Origin: Sphingomonas hankookensis
Lineage (GTDB): Bacteria; Pseudomonadota; Alphaproteobacteria; Sphingomonadales; Sphingomonadaceae
Reading direction: 5' to 3'
NCBI RefSeq assembly: GCF_001619955.1
Contig: NZ_LQQO01000001.1
Location: 1-64,000, forward strand
Length of the DNA: 64,000 nt
Numbering within the stretch: the stretch's first letter is position 1; the number at the start of each line of letters is the position of its first letter. A program made the position numbers and the translations under genes. Below the pieces are notes generated by a model. It was given only the letters and a program-made list of their open reading frames with translations, was not told where the DNA came from and did not search any database. Of this stretch, positions 53,519 through 60,800 are shown one piece after another.

Positions 53519-54181
53519 TCAGTCGGCACCGCGCAGTTCGATCGCGCGGGCAAAGACCTCAGCGAACATTTCCGGTGTCAGCCGCCCGGTATTCTGGTTG
53601 TAGCGCGAGCAGTGATAGCTATCGATCAGCGTGACGCCGCTCGGCATCGTGTGTTCGGCCAGGTGCGCGAACCGTGCCTTTGGCAGGCGGCCGCCCAGTA
53701 CCTTCACCGCCGACTGGTGAGCGATCGCACCCAACGCGATGACGACGCGGAGTGAGGGCATCGCCGCCAGATCGGCGTCGAGGAACGGCCGGCAGGTGCG
53801 GATTTCCTCCGGCGTTGGCTTGTTCTCAGGCGGCAGGCAGCGGACGGCGTTGACGATGGCGATCCCCTTGGGCGCAGGCGTGTCGTCGACCTTGCCGGTA
53901 TAGCTTCCTTCGGCGAGGCCAGTGGCGATCAGCGTGTCCCAGAACAGCGGCCCGGATCGGTCGCCGGTGAAGGGGCGTCCGGTACGGTTGGCGCCTTGCA
54001 TGCCGGGCGCAAGGCCGATGATCGCCAGCCATGGGTCGGCATCCGCCAGCGGTGCGACCGGGGCGTTCCACCAAGCCGGATGCTCGATCCGGAGACTTTC
54101 GCGCAGTTGGACGAGGCGGGGGCAGAACGGGCAGTCGCGCGAGGGTTCGGTCGCGGCGAGGGCGGGGGTAGCGATTTCCAT
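53519..54181 (-). CDS. Uracil-DNA glycosylase, family 5-like (UdgB)
   Basis: A 220-residue glycosylase. Motif A is GLAPGMQGANRTGRPFTGDRSG-like (GLAPGMQGANRTG then RPFTGDRSG) and motif B is DSYHCSRYNQNTG. Cysteines near the N-terminus (CPFCPR), Cys114 (AVRCLP) and Cys130 (RTCRPF) fit the Fe-S cluster ligands of this branch. It removes uracil and some other damaged bases. It diverges from folK with 22 bases between start codons. Confidence 0.9.
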   Translation of the reverse strand: MEIATPALAATEPSRDCPFCPRLVQLRESLRIEHPAWWNAPVAPLADADPWLAIIGLAPGMQGANRTGRPFTGDRSGPLFWDTLIATGLAEGSYTGKVDDTPAPKGIAIVNAVRCLPPENKPTPEEIRTCRPFLDADLAAMPSLRVVIALGAIAHQSAVKVLGGRLPKARFAHLAEHTMPSGVTLIDSYHCSRYNQNTGRLTPEMFAEVFARAIELRGAD

Positions 54182-54203
54182 CGCCAGCCGATAGGCGCAG
54201 CCG

Positions 54204-54680
54204 ATGGCGACCTCAACCTATGCGATTGCGATCGGTTCGAACCGGCCGGGGCGGCATGGCGGCCCGGTCGCCGAAGTGCGCGCCGCCGTCGCTGCGCTCG
54301 ACGGGGTCCGCGCGGTCGCGCCGATCATGGCCAGCGCGCCTATCGGCCCGTCGCTGCGCCGCTATGCCAATACCGTGCTGTTGTTGGATACGTCGCTGTC
54401 GCCGCCCGATATGCTCGCGCAGTTGAAGGGGATCGAGCGCAGCTTCGGGCGGCGGCGTGGGCGACGCTGGGGATCGCGGGTCATCGACCTTGACATCGTC
54501 CTGTGGTCGGGCGGCCGATGGCATAGCCGGGGCCTGTGCGTGCCGCATATCGCGTTTCGAGAGCGCCTGTTCGTCCTGCGCCCGCTGCGCGACGTGGCGC
54601 CGGACTGGCGCGATCCGGTCAGCGGTCGCACGATCCGACAGCTGCACCAACTGGTTGACCGCGCTCGTCCGCGGGACTAG
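54204..54680 (+). CDS. folK: 2-amino-4-hydroxy-6-hydroxymethyldihydropteridine pyrophosphokinase
   Basis: A 158-residue HPPK that transfers pyrophosphate to the pterin precursor of folate. YAIAIGSNRPGRHGG opens the protein, YANTVLLLDTSLSP follows and the signature is RRWGSRVIDLDIVLW; the C-terminal VPHIAFRERLFVLRPL is also typical. It lies 15 bases before tRNA-Lys. Confidence 0.93.
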   Translation: MATSTYAIAIGSNRPGRHGGPVAEVRAAVAALDGVRAVAPIMASAPIGPSLRRYANTVLLLDTSLSPPDMLAQLKGIERSFGRRRGRRWGSRVIDLDIVLWSGGRWHSRGLCVPHIAFRERLFVLRPLRDVAPDWRDPVSGRTIRQLHQLVDRARPRD

Positions 54681-54695
54681 GGGCGGGGGCTTCGT

Positions 54696-54771
<76 letters not shown>

Positions 54772-54892
54772 CCTCCGCGCCGCCGGGCGCTGCGGCGCGA
54801 TAACACTGTCACAACGGCGCTTTTAGTGACACGGCTGGATCAGAGTGAGCGAAACCGTGCTCGAGATCAAGGCGCGGCATTCGGCCGGACGC

Positions 54893-56079
54893 CTATGCCT
54901 GATCGCCGTTCGTGATGTGATTGCCGTCGATGGCGTAGGTCGAGAAGTGCTCGGCCTCGGTGTCGACGTAGAAGCCCGACAGCCGCTTCCACCGAATGAT
55001 CGCCAGCGCAGCGTTTAGGGCGTTCAACTCGACCACCTGGATGTTGGTGGCATAAGGATCGACTCCGTCGTCGGCAGCCATGGGGATCCTCGACCGGTCC
55101 CAGACATGGTCCCGCATGGCCGGCGTGCTGGCCGTCGTCCGAACGATCCCGGTCAGGCCGTGTTCTCCAGCCTGCAGCCCCATGCCGACGTCGATGAAGC
55201 TGATCCCGCGATCCTCAAGCCGCTCGACGAGTTGGCGCTTGCCCGTCGGATCGTCCGAGCACAGGAACACGAAGTCGAGATTGTCCAGCAGCCGCATCGT
55301 CGCCGGACCCATCCTGACCCGGTGGGGCACGACGCCGCGATGAAGGGCAGAATAGATCCTGTCGAAGTGATCGACCTTCGCGCGCCTTTCCGCGAGGGCC
55401 GCAAGCGGGACGGCGCCGGGAGCCCTGAACGCGTTGTGCTGCAGGAACAGGTCGTCGTCGAACAGATGGATGCGGGCGACCGGCGTCTTGCTGAGGAAGT
55501 CGAGCACATACCCGCCGGTGCCGCCCAGTCCCACGATGCCGATGACCTGGCCGGCCAGTCGGTCTGAAAGATTGCCGATGCCGCTTCGAGAAGTTGCCGT
55601 GTCGACGTAGTGGAAGGGGATTCCGATCCATCCGCGGCGACGATGCGGCCGGTGCGGGCGGTGGCGGACGGATCGAGCGCGACCGCATGGCTCGAGATCT
55701 GATGGACGAAGGTCACCATCTTCTCGTAATAGTCGACGAACTCGCGCCCGATCGGCTTGCTGCAGAGCCAGTGATCGACCAGGAGCCCGCCGCCCAGATC
55801 GCGCCGCTGCTCGCGGGCATGGACCATGTTGACGAGCGGCCTTCCTTCGCGGTCGCAGGGCAGCGCCCCGGTGAACCAGGCCTGATGGTCGCGGGGCGCA
55901 ATAGTCCGATCGCCGGCGAGATCCAGCGTCGACACGAGCTGGCCCCGCCGAACCCGCCGATACCGATCCACGTAAGGCACGTCGCGCACGACCAGATACC
56001 CGGCGACGATGGCCAGTTCGTAGCCATCGTCGACTAGGCGCTGCAGATCGGGGCTACGACTTGTTCGTGGCGCTGACAT
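54893..56079 (-). pseudogene. DUF6791-ThiF E1-like protein, frameshifted
   Basis: An E1-like activating enzyme of a ubiquitin-like system, split over two frames. Codons from ATG 56079 give the N-terminal DUF6791-type domain (LQRLVDDGYELAIVAGYLVV, TLDLAGD, WFTGALPCDREGRPL, YYEKMVTFVHQISSHAVALD). The frame then shifts near 55616-55619, and the rest is read in another frame: FHYVDTATSRSGIGNLSDRL, GIVGLGGTGGYVLDFLSKTP with the ATP loop, HLFDDDLFLQHNAFRAPGA and FLCSDDPTGKRQLVERL. One added base in the G4 run would restore a protein of about 395 residues. It could be a real loss of function or a sequence error. ATG 56079 overlaps the multi-ubiquitin gene's end. Confidence 0.8.
55616..55619 (-). other. 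Apparent -1-base frameshift in the E1-like gene
   Basis: On the coding strand the run is GAATCCCCTTCCAC. A fifth C would give S-P-F-H-Y-V-D and join the two frames exactly at the family's usual F-x-Y-x-D-T-A stretch. The sequence is not a classical slippery heptamer in the upstream frame, so programmed frameshifting is not supported. Confidence 0.7.
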
Positions 56080-56722
56080 TGAAGACCTCACCCCGACGCG
56101 CGGTGATCGCCTCCTGCGAGAGCAGCGAGCCCTCCGGCCTGTCGGGCGGGCCGCGGCGATAGGTGACGGTCAACGCCCTGCTCGACGCCGTCGTCAGGTC
56201 GGTGCCCGGAAAGGCCAACCCGACGAGGTCCTCGAACGTGACGTCGGGACGATCGAGCAATACGGTCCTGCCGTTGATAACCACGGGCACGGAAGCGCGG
56301 TCCGGCAGCGCGTCGCGAGCCTCGACCTGCGGCGGCCACGGTGTCGTCAGGTCGATGACCGAGCCCCGACGCAGCGAGGTTTCGCCGCCGTCGAGGTAGA
56401 GTTCGACGTCCTCGCCGATGCCCCCGATCCGCCGAACGTCCGTCTCGGTGATCGCCGGATCGCCCCAGTCCCACCCCAACCCGGCGACGCGCAGGTGACG
56501 GAGCGTTCCATCGCGGAAGGTGCGGAAGGCGGGACGCACGTCCGCCTGGATCAGCACCGGCTGATCGGGTGCGACATGGGCGGCGCGCCCACCGTCAACC
56601 CTGATCACGATCCCGTCCCCCACGCCAGACAGGGCCAGCAGCTGCGCGGCGGTCACTTCCGCCGAGCTCACCGACTGCGCCCTGCCGTCCACATCGATCT
56701 CGAAACCATCATTGTCGTCCAT
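56054..56722 (-). CDS. Multi-ubiquitin-like protein
   Basis: A 222-residue protein built from ubiquitin-like repeats. Repeat 1 (about 3-75) begins DGFEIDVDGRAQSV and holds TAAQLLALSGVGDG; a middle copy has TETDVRRIGGIGEDVELYLD; the last (about 145-222) begins VPVVINGRTVLLDRPDVTFE. This is the pattern of bacterial multiubiquitin proteins next to ThiF enzymes. The C-terminus is FNVSATNKS, with no diglycine, so activation would need processing or a different chemistry. ATG 56722 follows an AAGGAG site and lies 14 bases after the AAA gene's stop. Confidence 0.82.
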   Translation of the reverse strand: MDDNDGFEIDVDGRAQSVSSAEVTAAQLLALSGVGDGIVIRVDGGRAAHVAPDQPVLIQADVRPAFRTFRDGTLRHLRVAGLGWDWGDPAITETDVRRIGGIGEDVELYLDGGETSLRRGSVIDLTTPWPPQVEARDALPDRASVPVVINGRTVLLDRPDVTFEDLVGLAFPGTDLTTASSRALTVTYRRGPPDRPEGSLLSQEAITARRGEVFNVSATNKS

Positions 56723-56736
56723 GTCGATCTCCTTCC

Positions 56737-57627
56737 TCATTGTTGGAATTGGGCATCGAGCCACTGGCATGCGTCGGCGTAGATCCTCGCGACGGACCGC
56801 TCGCCGCGAAGGCGCGCGAGGTAAGCCAGTCCGTCCTCGGCGAGCCCGCCGACGCGATCGACAACGCCATGATCGACGGCCGCTTCGGCCAAGATCTCGA
56901 CGAGGTGAAGCGGGACGTCCTGATCTTCCGGGAAGCGGAGGGGAACCGGCTCAAGCAGGCGCAGCAGCGTCGGCGTTAGCGCCGCCGGTTCCTGCACCTG
57001 GATCATCCAGTTCACGTGACGCAGGTCGACGGTCGCACCGCAGGCATAATCCACCCACCGTTCCGCCGTCGCGGGATCGATCATACGCGCCAGATCGGTC
57101 TGCCCGGCCGCATCGAGATCGTCGATACCGCAGACGCTGACGATGGGGTTGGCGCAGCGCGACACGGCCATGGCGAGAACAGGCGCCGACGGCAGTATCA
57201 GGTCCGGCCCGCATGCGGTCGGCCGCAGCTGCTCGATACCGAACGCTCCGCCGACCGTCACGCCGACATGCGGCAACTCGGCCTGGCTCGCGATCCGGCG
57301 CGCGACGTGCGTGCGTCCGACCCCCGCAGGACCGCTCAGCATCAGCGGGGGAAGCGTCAGCCAGTCGGCCCCGGTCGCCTCCTGCCGCAATACCGCGCGG
57401 TCGATCACGCCGCGCAGAGACGACTGCCAGCCGAAGCCCAGGTCCGCGGTCAGCCGCCTGCGGATTCTGTCCCCGCCGCCACACAGCGGAAGCGCCGCGT
57501 CCAGGCCCAGCAGCATCGCGTCGGGCGTGAAGCCCTGCGCCACGAGGACCGACGCCGGCCCTTCGAAGGGGCGTTGCGCAGGCAGGCCGACGGCCAACGG
57601 GCCGCCGTCGGGAGCGGCCGCGTTCAT
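56737..57627 (-). CDS. Lon-like AAA protein with altered Walker motifs
   Basis: A 296-residue protein with one AAA module related to Lon. Walker A reads SGPAGVGRTH (residues 98-107): the usual Lys is Arg105. The Walker B region reads NPIVSVCGIDDLD (160-172), where Lon has NP-4x-DE-ID; the two acids are Cys166 and Gly167. A sensor-1-like VNWMIQVQEP and an arginine-finger-like region follow, and a helical lid ends the protein. It is thus predicted to bind nucleotide poorly or to hydrolyse it very slowly. There is no protease domain. ATG 57627 follows GGAGGGG and overlaps the upstream gene's stop (ATGA). Confidence 0.75.
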   Translation of the reverse strand: MNAAAPDGGPLAVGLPAQRPFEGPASVLVAQGFTPDAMLLGLDAALPLCGGGDRIRRRLTADLGFGWQSSLRGVIDRAVLRQEATGADWLTLPPLMLSGPAGVGRTHVARRIASQAELPHVGVTVGGAFGIEQLRPTACGPDLILPSAPVLAMAVSRCANPIVSVCGIDDLDAAGQTDLARMIDPATAERWVDYACGATVDLRHVNWMIQVQEPAALTPTLLRLLEPVPLRFPEDQDVPLHLVEILAEAAVDHGVVDRVGGLAEDGLAYLARLRGERSVARIYADACQWLDAQFQQ

Positions 57628-58316
57628 TCGCCCCTCCAGAACCTGAGCGGGCGGCGGCCGCCTGAGCCCAGGCCGCGGCGCTTCACGTCCGCCTCCGTCT
57701 GTCGCATGCCGGCGATGACCACGCGTTCGAGCGCGACCGCCCCCTCGGCCGCGACCAGGGTGCGAAACTCGGCGAAGCGCGGCCTCTGCCAGCGCATCCA
57801 GTCCAGCACGCGCTCGCGCTCCCACTTCTCGGAAAAGCGCATGACAAAGAACGGCTTGTCCTCGTCCCCGCTTTCCAGCGACAGGCCGGGGCGCTGGTTC
57901 TTGGGATCGAGGATGAAGAGCTCGATGCGCTCGTGCAGCCGGCGGCGCTCCTCGGCCTCGAGCCGCGCGGTCTCCTCCTGCACCGCGGCCTCATCCGCAT
58001 CGCGGCGAGCGCCCTCGACCACGATGGCGGAGACGGCCTGGTCGCCGAACAGGAACGCCAGGCGCGCCCACAACGACCACTGATCGGGTCGCCTCGTCAT
58101 CCAGTCGAAGACCTCGCGGGCCGACCGGGGATCGAGATGGGCGTCCCAGATGGCGTCGCGCCGCCCGGCATCCGGCGCAACGCGTCGGACGAGCAGCACC
58201 GATCCCGCTTCCGCGTCGACGGCGGGCCAGCAGCCCGCGCCGACGTCGGGCGCTTCGACGAGCAGCGCCGTGCGGTCCGCGGCGCGGCGGTCGCGGCGGT
58301 GGCCGGCGGCGGTCAC
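57624..58316 (-). CDS. Unrecognised protein in the ubiquitin-like operon
   Basis: A 230-residue soluble protein of unknown family. Residues about 55-85 are Trp-rich (DWMTRRPDQWSLWARLAFLF), a charged helix (about 105-130, EETARLEAEERRRLHERIEL) follows, then FFVMRFSEKWERERVLDWMR and a basic end. The GTG start at 58316 overlaps the exonuclease stop (GTGA), and its own stop overlaps the AAA start. It may link the exonuclease and the AAA protein, but this is only a guess from position. Confidence 0.72.
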   Translation of the reverse strand: MTAAGHRRDRRAADRTALLVEAPDVGAGCWPAVDAEAGSVLLVRRVAPDAGRRDAIWDAHLDPRSAREVFDWMTRRPDQWSLWARLAFLFGDQAVSAIVVEGARRDADEAAVQEETARLEAEERRRLHERIELFILDPKNQRPGLSLESGDEDKPFFVMRFSEKWERERVLDWMRWQRPRFAEFRTLVAAEGAVALERVVIAGMRQTEADVKRRGLGSGGRRPLRFWRGE

Positions 58317-59194
58317 AGGAACCTCGTCGTGGCCGAGATCTCCTCGAACGTCGGCCCGAGCGCCCTCGCCGAAGTCGAATAGACGTTGGCCGCCAGCCAG
58401 AACTCCTCGCGCCCGCGCTCGTCGTCGGTGACCTCGGTCCACCAGGTCTTGCGGGCGGGGTCCCAACGGTATCCGCGCGACCGGAGCAGATCCTTGACCG
58501 AGAAGTCCGCACCCACGGCGCGCACCACCCAGCTCGGGCTTGCGGAACGCTCGAGCAGATCGGCGAGCGCGGTCCGGCCGTCCTCGAACGGGTGACGAAG
58601 GAGCTGGATCACCGCATCCACGTCGGCGCCCGCCCGGTGGCCGTCGTGGAACCATCCTGCCTGACAGAGCAGGAAGCCGAGGCTCCGACCATCGAAGCCA
58701 CGGCTGCGCCAGTCGACCTGCTCCATGGTGCAGGCCCAGGCGAGACCCTGTGCCCCCTCGAGCCGACGCTCGACCCAGCGACGGTCGAACCTACTGTGGT
58801 GGGCGATCACGATGGTGGCCGATCGCAGCAGGCGAACCGCAGCCTCGTCGTCGATGATCTGACCGGCGACGTCCTCGTCGCGAAGGCCGGTCAGCATCGC
58901 GATCTCCGGCGGGATCGGCTTTCCCGGGTCCTCGGTCCATTCGTAGGCGCGGTCGATGTGGGTGATGACGCCCTGATCGTCATACCTGAACCGGCGCATC
59001 GCAAGTTCGATGATGGCGTCGCGTTCGACGTCGAGGCCCGTGGTCTCCACGTCGAGCACCAGTCCGACATGCGGACCCTTGGCGATGCCGTCGCCGGTCG
59101 GCCCCTCCTGCACGTCGAGCCTGTGCAGGAGGCGAACGGACGAATCGCCGTCTTCCGCGGGCGCGAGTTCGCGCCCGACGTTCGAGAACGTCAT
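58313..59194 (-). CDS. DEDDh 3'-5' exonuclease with extra C-terminal domain
   Basis: A 293-residue DnaQ-like nuclease. All DEDDh residues are present: Asp48 and Glu50 in LVLDVETTG, Asp137 in AHHSRFDRRW, and His186 and Asp191 in HRAGADVDA. The C-terminal part (about 228-270) has SRGYRWDPARKTWWTEV, like the short DUF5710-type modules with R-W-D ... K-x-W-Y, probably a binding domain. It should degrade DNA or RNA from 3' ends. Second gene of the operon; its stop overlaps the next gene's start. Confidence 0.85.
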   Translation of the reverse strand: MTFSNVGRELAPAEDGDSSVRLLHRLDVQEGPTGDGIAKGPHVGLVLDVETTGLDVERDAIIELAMRRFRYDDQGVITHIDRAYEWTEDPGKPIPPEIAMLTGLRDEDVAGQIIDDEAAVRLLRSATIVIAHHSRFDRRWVERRLEGAQGLAWACTMEQVDWRSRGFDGRSLGFLLCQAGWFHDGHRAGADVDAVIQLLRHPFEDGRTALADLLERSASPSWVVRAVGADFSVKDLLRSRGYRWDPARKTWWTEVTDDERGREEFWLAANVYSTSARALGPTFEEISATTRFL

Positions 59195-59260
59195 GGTCTG
59201 TCTCCATTTCGGTTGGGATAGGTTGCTGAGCGGTCGGCGCTGGGGGCGCCGTGGCGAGGA

Positions 59261-59998
59261 TCAGGAGGGGAGGCGCTGCTCGACCGTGATGTCCAGGCCC
59301 TCGAAGCTCGCGCGCCGCCGCCGCCGGCCCACCGCGATCAGGGTGTCGACCACCGCAGGCGGCACCATTCCGATCGTCGCCGGGCATTCCGGATCGAACC
59401 CGACGCGGATCTCGGCCTGCGCAGCAGCCGCGGACCCGAACCGCGCGCGGATGCGCTCGCGAACCACGGCGGCCGACGGCGCCAGCGAAGCGTGGAAGGC
59501 GTGGAGCAGCTCCCCACCGCGAGCGATCACGACGACCGCGCTATAGAGACGCAGCCGCGGAGCGCCCGGCGCGCCGCCCGAAACGTCGCCGCGGGCGCCG
59601 CCGGACCAAGGGCCGCCGAAGTCATCCTCGCCGAGGCCGTCGGCGAGGATGGCGTCGATACGCGCCGGCGCCGCATCGAGGCCGATCGACAGGCCGTGCA
59701 GCAGAACGGCGCGCAGGCAGTTGTCCCGGTCGAGGCAAGCCTCCAGCGCTGCCGATCCGCGGAAGAGGCGGCGGGGCGCCAACATCCACGCCATCGGATC
59801 GTGGCCGATACCTTCGCGCTGGAACCGCGCGCCCGCCTCGGCGGCGACCAGCGCCACGCGGGTCAGGGCCCGGCGGGAGGTCGTCACCACGGCGTCGGAG
59901 CTTTCGTCCGCATCCAGGGGGTCCAGATACTCGACCGAGGTGCCTGCGGTCGATGCGGGGACGGTCTGGTATTTCGCATTCAGAGTCATGGCGTTCAT
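59261..59998 (-). CDS. Unrecognised first protein of the ubiquitin-like operon
   Basis: A 245-residue soluble protein I cannot assign. It has a helical N-terminal half with RRALTRVALVAAEAGARF and ALEACLDRDNCLRAVLLHG, a Gly-rich loop (PWSGGARGDVSGGAPGAP), then a strand-rich part (LYSAVVVIARGGELLHAFH) and a basic end (GRRRRRASFE). ATG 59998 or 59989 is likely; the upstream GTG frame seems spurious. It is the first gene after the divergent promoter region. Confidence 0.62.
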   Translation of the reverse strand: MNAMTLNAKYQTVPASTAGTSVEYLDPLDADESSDAVVTTSRRALTRVALVAAEAGARFQREGIGHDPMAWMLAPRRLFRGSAALEACLDRDNCLRAVLLHGLSIGLDAAPARIDAILADGLGEDDFGGPWSGGARGDVSGGAPGAPRLRLYSAVVVIARGGELLHAFHASLAPSAAVVRERIRARFGSAAAAQAEIRVGFDPECPATIGMVPPAVVDTLIAVGRRRRRASFEGLDITVEQRLPS

Positions 59999-60070
59999 GG
60001 CCTTGCTCCCGTCGCCGATGGACCTGACGCAGACCCGCCCGATCACGGCGACCAATGATCGGACCGGATC

Positions 60071-60098
60071 AATGTAGAACCAATCCCAATCATTTCAA
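60071..60098 (-). promoter_or_regulatory. Candidate promoter of the ubiquitin-like operon
   Basis: On the minus strand TTGAAA (60093-60098) and TACATT (60071-60076) are separated by 16 bases in an AT-richer patch of the 215-base divergent gap. The expected start point lies about 65 bases before the first gene. The neighbouring ArsR-type gene could act here, though I see no clear palindromic operator. Confidence 0.4.
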
Positions 60099-60214
60099 TC
60101 CTTCTAGGAATGCCGAAATGTATTTTGGTGGTTAACGGCGTGGAAATCACCGCCGGCCGGATCATGAGCGCTTGCAGCGGCTGACGCTTCGACTATTCTA
60201 GTGGAGTGGAAAAG

Positions 60215-60535
60215 ATGAAAGCGATCGAGGTGATGAGCGCGCTGGCGCAGCCGACCCGTCTGGAGGTCTTCACCCACCTGTCGCGCGCGATGCCGGACGG
60301 TCTCTCCGCCGGCGGGCTTGCGGAGCGGATTGGGACGCCCGCCAGCACCATGTCCGTCCATCTGACCATTCTCTCGCGCGCAGGGCTAGTCTCATCGACC
60401 AAGGCCGGCCGCAACGTAATCTACAAAGCGGAGCCAGGACCTGTGCGCGACCTTGCGACGTTCCTCGTGAGCGACTGCTGCGTTCAGCGTGGTGCGCCAT
60501 CGATCACCTACGACGGCGGCAAGCCCAAGGCCTGA
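60215..60535 (+). CDS. ArsR-family transcriptional regulator
   Basis: A 106-residue winged helix protein of the ArsR/SmtB family: ALAQPTRLEVFTHLSRAMPD, LAERIGTPASTMSVHLTILS recognition helix, and the wing STKAGRNVIYKAEP. The C-terminus has VSDCCVQRGA, a Cys-Cys pair that might sense metals or redox state, although the classical ELxCxC site in the recognition helix is absent. ATG 60215 fits a GGAG site at eight bases; GTG 60206 is an alternative. It is divergent from the ubiquitin-like operon and convergent with the ABC-3C genes. Confidence 0.88.
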   Translation: MKAIEVMSALAQPTRLEVFTHLSRAMPDGLSAGGLAERIGTPASTMSVHLTILSRAGLVSSTKAGRNVIYKAEPGPVRDLATFLVSDCCVQRGAPSITYDGGKPKA

Positions 60536-60545
60536 GCCGGCGACT

Positions 60546-60794
60546 TCACCTACATGCGATCAGTAGAAGCGCGCGGCACAGCGCATCGATGGCACCCGAT
60601 TCCCAAGCGGCGAACGTGACAAGGCCGGCAGCCACCAAGCCTGCGACCCAGTTGGCGCTCGTCTCGACCCGATCGTAAATCCGGCGCGACTCAGCCAGTG
60701 GCGTTCGTGCGAGCGCGTCGAACTCGGCATCGGATAGATAGGCGTAGCCCTTGTGCTGCGCGCAGCTTCTAGGCCTGCATAATGACCTAATCAC
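60546..60794 (-). CDS. Possible small membrane protein after the ABC-3C ATPase
   Basis: A possible 82-residue protein starting at GTG, six bases after the ABC-3C ATPase stop. A basic, Cys-containing N-terminus is followed by an acidic helix (LSDAEFDALARTPLAESRRI) and a hydrophobic stretch (ANWVAGLVAAGLVTFAAW) that could cross the membrane. No clear ribosome-binding site is visible. It could be an accessory membrane component of the neighbouring system or a chance frame. Confidence 0.42.
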   Translation of the reverse strand: MIRSLCRPRSCAQHKGYAYLSDAEFDALARTPLAESRRIYDRVETSANWVAGLVAAGLVTFAAWESGAIDALCRALLLIACR

Positions 60795-60800
60795 GCTCTG

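Noticed and set aside
54778..54797. Terminator hairpin just after tRNA-Lys
   Set aside because: A GCCGC/GCGGC stem exists but is not followed by a T run.
55610..55625. Programmed -1 frameshift in the E1-like gene
   Set aside because: The run TCCCCTTC is not a slippery heptamer in the upstream reading frame and no downstream stimulatory structure is evident; a one-base deletion or read error is simpler.
60172..60199. Promoter TTGCAG-16-TATTCT for the ArsR-type gene
   Set aside because: Its expected start point would fall on the ribosome-binding site of ATG 60215, leaving almost no leader; not strong enough to list.
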